A stretch of 16,949 bases of DNA from Sphingobacterium tenebrionis (GTDB taxonomy: Bacteria > Bacteroidota > Bacteroidia > Sphingobacteriales > Sphingobacteriaceae): contig NZ_JAYLLN010000055.1 in assembly GCF_037126265.1 (NCBI RefSeq), forward strand, positions 1 through 16,949, given 5' to 3'. The notes under the pieces are model-generated. The model ran no database searches, was not told the origin of the DNA, and saw only the letters and a list, made by a program, of their open reading frames with translations. The translations under genes were made by a program, and so were the position numbers. Positions 14,259 to 16,949 of this stretch are shown in pieces. Numbering within the stretch: the stretch's first letter is position 1; every line of letters begins with the position of its first letter.

Positions 14259-15755
14259 TTATTTATCCAATTGAAGGATGTTGGACGTGCGTGCGCGGGT
14301 TGCTTCACACAAAGCCTGATCATCATTCAATTTTTTACCCCAGGAAGGGATCATTTCTCTTAATTTCTTACGATATGCATCCGATTTTGCTCTTTCTGGA
14401 AAACAACGTTTCAAAAGAGCGATCATGATCGCTACGGAAGTTGAAGCACCTGGAGAAGCTCCCAATAAAGCCGCGATAGATCCATCGGCACTAGAAACGA
14501 CTTCAGTACCAAATTCCAGGATACCTCCATGTTTTGGATCTTTCTTGATCACCTGTACACGCTGACCAGCTTTTTCAATCTGCCAGTCTTCCATTTTAGC
14601 GGTTGGCATAAATTGTTTCAAAGCATCCAATTTATCCTGAGGTTTTTTCATCACCTCGGTAATCAGGTATTTGGTCAATGGTAAATTGTCCAGACCTGCC
14701 GAAAGCATCGGGCGGATGTTGGATAATTTGATGGAAGCCGGAAGATCAAAATAAGATCCTTTTTTAAGGAATTTAGTTGAGAATCCAGCGTATGGACCAA
14801 ATAATAAGGCCTGTTTACCATCAATATAACGGGTATCCAAGTGAGGAACAGACATTGGAGGCGCACCTACTGAAGCTTTACCATACACTTTTGCATGGTG
14901 GCTCTTGATGATCTCTTCGTTGTTACATCTTAACCATTGTCCACCGACTGGGAAACCACCGTATCCTTTTGCTTCCGGGATTCCGGATTTCTCCAATAAT
15001 AATAAGGAGTGTCCTCCTGCGCCAATGAACACAAATTTCGCTAGGATTTCGCGTTTTTGACCGGTTTTCAGGTCTTTCACTTCGACTTCCCAACGTCCAT
15101 CATCTTCACGGTCAATATCTTTAACCTCTTGGTTCAAGGAAAGCTTAATGTTTTCCTTGGCGTCCAAGTAGTTGATCAAATCTCTTGTTAAGGCGCCGAA
15201 ATTCACATCGGTACCAATATCCATTTTGGTGGCAGCCATAGGCTCTTCAGGATCACGACCTTCCATCATCAATGGGATCCAATCGCTTAACAAGCCTTTA
15301 TCCTCCGTATACTCCATACCTTTGAACAGGTTGTTCTTGGTTAAGGTCTCGAAACGTGTTTTTAGGAAATTCACATCTCTCTCGCCGAAAACAGCAGACA
15401 TGTGAGGGACTTTACGGATAAAATGTCCTGGATTTTTGATGATGTTTTTCTCCACCAGGTAAGACCAAAACTGTTTGGAAATCTCGTATTGTTCGGCAAT
15501 ACTGATGGCTTTGTCGATCTTTACACTTCCGTCAGGTTGTTCTGGTGTATAGTTCAATTCGCATAACGCCGAGTGGCCAGTTCCTGCATTATTCCATGCA
15601 TCTGAACTTTCTGCCGCAACTACATCTAAGCGCTCAATGATTTCAATATTAATGTCTGGACTTAACTCATTAATCAACGTACCTAATGTTGCGCTCATGA
15701 TACCACCACCAATCAAAACAACATCTACTTCCGTTTTTTTCGTTTTCTTACCCAT
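14259..15755 (-). CDS. mqo: Malate:quinone oxidoreductase
   Basis: An FAD-dependent, membrane-associated enzyme that oxidises malate to oxaloacetate and passes electrons to the quinone pool, completing the TCA cycle without NAD. The product has 498 residues from the ATG at 15755, the usual length; TTG 15773 is in frame upstream but overlaps the promoter. Visible: FAD motif VVLIGGGIMSATLGTLI (about 12-28), SDAWNNAGTGHSALCELNYTP (about 50-70; hallmark NNAGTGHSA), FIGAGGHSLLLLEKSGIP near 243, GYGGFPVGGQWL near 263, and GASPGASTSVAIM near 435. No transmembrane segment is present, as expected for a peripheral membrane enzyme. It is divergent from fabG and has a clear promoter. The TPP riboswitch begins only 35 bases after its stop, with no strong terminator between. 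Confidence 0.97.
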   Translation of the reverse strand: MGKKTKKTEVDVVLIGGGIMSATLGTLINELSPDINIEIIERLDVVAAESSDAWNNAGTGHSALCELNYTPEQPDGSVKIDKAISIAEQYEISKQFWSYLVEKNIIKNPGHFIRKVPHMSAVFGERDVNFLKTRFETLTKNNLFKGMEYTEDKGLLSDWIPLMMEGRDPEEPMAATKMDIGTDVNFGALTRDLINYLDAKENIKLSLNQEVKDIDREDDGRWEVEVKDLKTGQKREILAKFVFIGAGGHSLLLLEKSGIPEAKGYGGFPVGGQWLRCNNEEIIKSHHAKVYGKASVGAPPMSVPHLDTRYIDGKQALLFGPYAGFSTKFLKKGSYFDLPASIKLSNIRPMLSAGLDNLPLTKYLITEVMKKPQDKLDALKQFMPTAKMEDWQIEKAGQRVQVIKKDPKHGGILEFGTEVVSSADGSIAALLGASPGASTSVAIMIALLKRCFPERAKSDAYRKKLREMIPSWGKKLNDDQALCEATRARTSNILQLDK

Positions 15756-15772
15756 GGTTTTTAAATGTTGCA

Positions 15773-15804
15773 CAAAATTACTATTCGAAATAGATTCTAG
15801 CGAA
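15773..15804 (-). promoter_or_regulatory. Bacteroidetes-type promoter of mqo
   Basis: On the minus strand, TTCG (15804-15801), 20 bases, then TAATTTTG (15780-15773). The -7 box matches TAnnTTTG exactly; -33 has one mismatch to TTTG. The -7 box ends 17 bases before the ATG at 15755. Confidence 0.65.
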
Positions 15805-15925
15805 TAAATTTGTCAGAATCGTTTCAAATATTTGAAAATTTATCAATATTAACCTGCTTTTATTGCCTTCTTATTCAATCAGGTCAGCAAAAATTGATTT
15901 TCCGATTTCCTAATACCTGACATTT

Positions 15926-15956
15926 TTTGTATTATGCAGTTTATTTTCCACTTTTG
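15926..15956 (+). promoter_or_regulatory. Bacteroidetes-type promoter of fabG
   Basis: TTTG at 15926-15929, 19 bases, then CACTTTTG at 15949-15956, one mismatch from TAnnTTTG. RNA would begin near 15963, giving a leader of about 30 bases before the ATG at 15992. The placement rules out the in-frame upstream start at 15956, which lies within the promoter. Confidence 0.65.
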
Positions 15957-15991
15957 TGGTCTCTAAAAATCAAGTACAAAAAAATAATCGT

Positions 15992-16735
15992 ATGAAATTA
16001 TTAGCCGGGAAAACAGCCTTAGTAACAGGTGCATCCAAAGGGATTGGTAGAAAGATTGCTGAAGTATTTGCACAACACGGTGCAAATGTGGCTTTTACCT
16101 ACCTTTCATCTGTAGAAAAAGGGCAGGCATTGGAGCAGGAGCTTCAACAGTTTGGCACACAAGTTAAGGGATACCGTTCTGATGCTTCAAAATTTGATGA
16201 AGCAGATAAATTAATCAATGATATTGTTGCAGATTTTGGCGCTTTGGACATTGTTGTGAACAATGCAGGAATTACCAAAGATGGTCTTTTGATGCGCATG
16301 ACGGAGGAGAACTGGGATGATGTGATTAATATCAACCTTAAATCTATCTTCAATGTTTCGAAAGCAGCATCAAAAGTGATGATGAAAAGCCGTAAAGGTA
16401 GTATTATCAATATGAGTTCTGTGGTGGGTGTGCAAGGAAATGCCGGACAGGCAAATTATTCGGCATCTAAGGCAGGTATCATTGGATTTTCTAAATCCTT
16501 GGCGAAGGAATTGGGATCAAGGAATATCCGTACGAATGTGGTAGCTCCTGGGTTTATCCGTACAGAAATGACGGATGTATTGGATCCGAAAGTGGTGGCC
16601 GGCTGGGAAGCTGGAATTCCTTTGAAACGCGCTGGCGAAGCGGAAGAAGTTGCTAATGTTTGTTTATTCTTGGCATCTGATTTATCGTCGTATGTGAATG
16701 GGCAGGTATTGCCTGTTTGTGGCGGTATGTTGTAG
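15992..16735 (+). CDS. fabG: 3-oxoacyl-[acyl-carrier-protein] reductase
   Basis: A classical short-chain dehydrogenase of 247 residues from ATG 15992, the usual FabG length. It reduces 3-oxoacyl-ACP with NADPH in the elongation cycle of fatty acid synthesis, in the cytoplasm. Visible: TGASKGIG at residues 12-19 (cofactor loop), VVNNAG near 88-93, the catalytic Ser in NMSSVVG near 142, and YSASK with Tyr156 and Lys160. The C-terminal GQVLPVCGGML is a variant of the usual VDGGM ending. An upstream in-frame GTG/TTG-type start (15956) would add 12 residues with no family counterpart and overlaps the promoter. The gene stands alone, without fabD, fabF or acpP nearby. SDR family proteins are many, so another substrate is possible, but the overall match to FabG is good. 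Confidence 0.93.
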   Translation: MKLLAGKTALVTGASKGIGRKIAEVFAQHGANVAFTYLSSVEKGQALEQELQQFGTQVKGYRSDASKFDEADKLINDIVADFGALDIVVNNAGITKDGLLMRMTEENWDDVININLKSIFNVSKAASKVMMKSRKGSIINMSSVVGVQGNAGQANYSASKAGIIGFSKSLAKELGSRNIRTNVVAPGFIRTEMTDVLDPKVVAGWEAGIPLKRAGEAEEVANVCLFLASDLSSYVNGQVLPVCGGML

Positions 16736-16743
16736 GAGATATA

Positions 16744-16850
16744 CGTCATTACGAGGAACGAAGCAAACTTATAACGTCATTGCGAGGAACGAAGCAATCT
16801 TATAACGTCATTGCGAGGAACGAAGCAATCTTCATTCATGTCATCCTGAG
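16744..16850. repeat. Tandem REP-like units (period 31) downstream of fabG
   Basis: Three direct copies start at 16744, 16775 and 16806, each with the core GAGGAACGAAGCAA. Copies 1 and 2 carry a 4-base linker (ATAA) and repeat with period 31; copy 3 stops at 16832. Copy 1 differs by two bases (TTACGAG, CAAACTT). A truncated copy of the second family, ATGTCATCCTGAG, lies at 16838-16850 and breaks off into unrelated AT-rich sequence. The same two families form the inverted repeat at 237-382. All begin within ten bases of the fabG stop. Confidence 0.85.
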
Positions 16851-16904
16851 AATTAAAAATTTGAACTAAATTTATCGGAAGGTGATGACATTTAGTAACT
16901 TAGT

Positions 16905-16949
16905 TCATTGACCATTCTGCAGTTTGACCGGACTATCGTATAGTGCATC
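16905..16949 (-). CDS. Possible 3' end of a gene on the minus strand
   Basis: A minus-strand frame open from the window edge encodes DALYDSPVKLQNGQ and then TGA at 16907-16905. The residue mix is protein-like, but 14 codons are easily open by chance. If real, the gene converges on fabG with the repeat units between the two stops. Family not recognisable. Confidence 0.25.
   Translation of the reverse strand, partial: DALYDSPVKLQNGQ

Noticed and set aside
14157..14428. Plus-strand frames of 68 and 86 codons
   Set aside because: They overlap the TPP riboswitch and the end of mqo on the opposite strand; the conserved aptamer explains the sequence.
16744..16832. Repeats with regular 31-base period as a CRISPR array
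   Set aside because: The copies adjoin with only a 4-base linker and no unique spacers, no cas gene is present, and the same unit occurs inverted at the other end of the window.

Overview
The window looks like a chromosomal segment of a Bacteroidota bacterium, most likely family Sphingobacteriaceae (Sphingobacterium or a close relative). The support is a DUF4296 lipoprotein next to mutS2, a Bacteroidetes-type aspartate kinase, a THUMP-like SAM methyltransferase, malate:quinone oxidoreductase, a TPP-riboswitch-controlled PnuC-type transporter, mostly weak Shine-Dalgarno sequences, and several promoters of the Bacteroidetes type (TTTG, 19-21 bases, TAnnTTTG). No rRNA, tRNA, insertion sequence, phage gene or CRISPR array was seen. 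Most of the window is ordinary core genome. The accessory-looking parts are the AT-rich stretch at about 9133-11580 and the two repeat clusters near the window ends.

Layout. 1-72 (-): the start of an unrecognised gene cut by the window edge. 73-437: no gene, but three kinds of repeat: a 14-bp duplication, degenerate 16-bp tandem units, and a large nested inverted repeat of dispersed REP-like units. 438-3541 (-): mutS2 and an upstream DUF4296 lipoprotein, 2 bases apart. 3618-8036 (+): a compact run of yggS (PLP homeostasis), a GNAT acetyltransferase, a DUF3298/RsiV-like lipoprotein, aspartate kinase and a THUMP-like methyltransferase, with overlaps or gaps of no more than 8 bases. 8104-9132 (+): a luciferase-like flavin oxidoreductase.

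9133-11581 is visibly AT-rich. It holds a 612-residue FAD/NAD(P)-binding protein of the YdhS/CreE-like superfamily and, 63 bases downstream, an unlisted 30-codon ORF for a very acidic peptide with its own promoter-like -7 box and a hairpin after it. This flavoprotein and mini-protein pair is the best candidate here for something undescribed. 11600-12406 (+) is an unrecognised lipoprotein.

12425-15755 (-), in order of transcription: malate:quinone oxidoreductase, a complete TPP riboswitch, a PnuC-family transporter that the riboswitch marks as a thiamine transporter (PnuT), and an acyl-CoA-dehydrogenase-fold flavoprotein overlapping pnuT by 11 bases. The pairing of that flavoprotein with thiamine uptake is the second notable point. 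15992-16735 (+) is fabG, divergent from mqo; both have recognisable promoters. Just after fabG three direct 31-bp units of the same REP-like sequence seen at the left end occur, followed by the possible tail of a minus-strand gene at the window edge.
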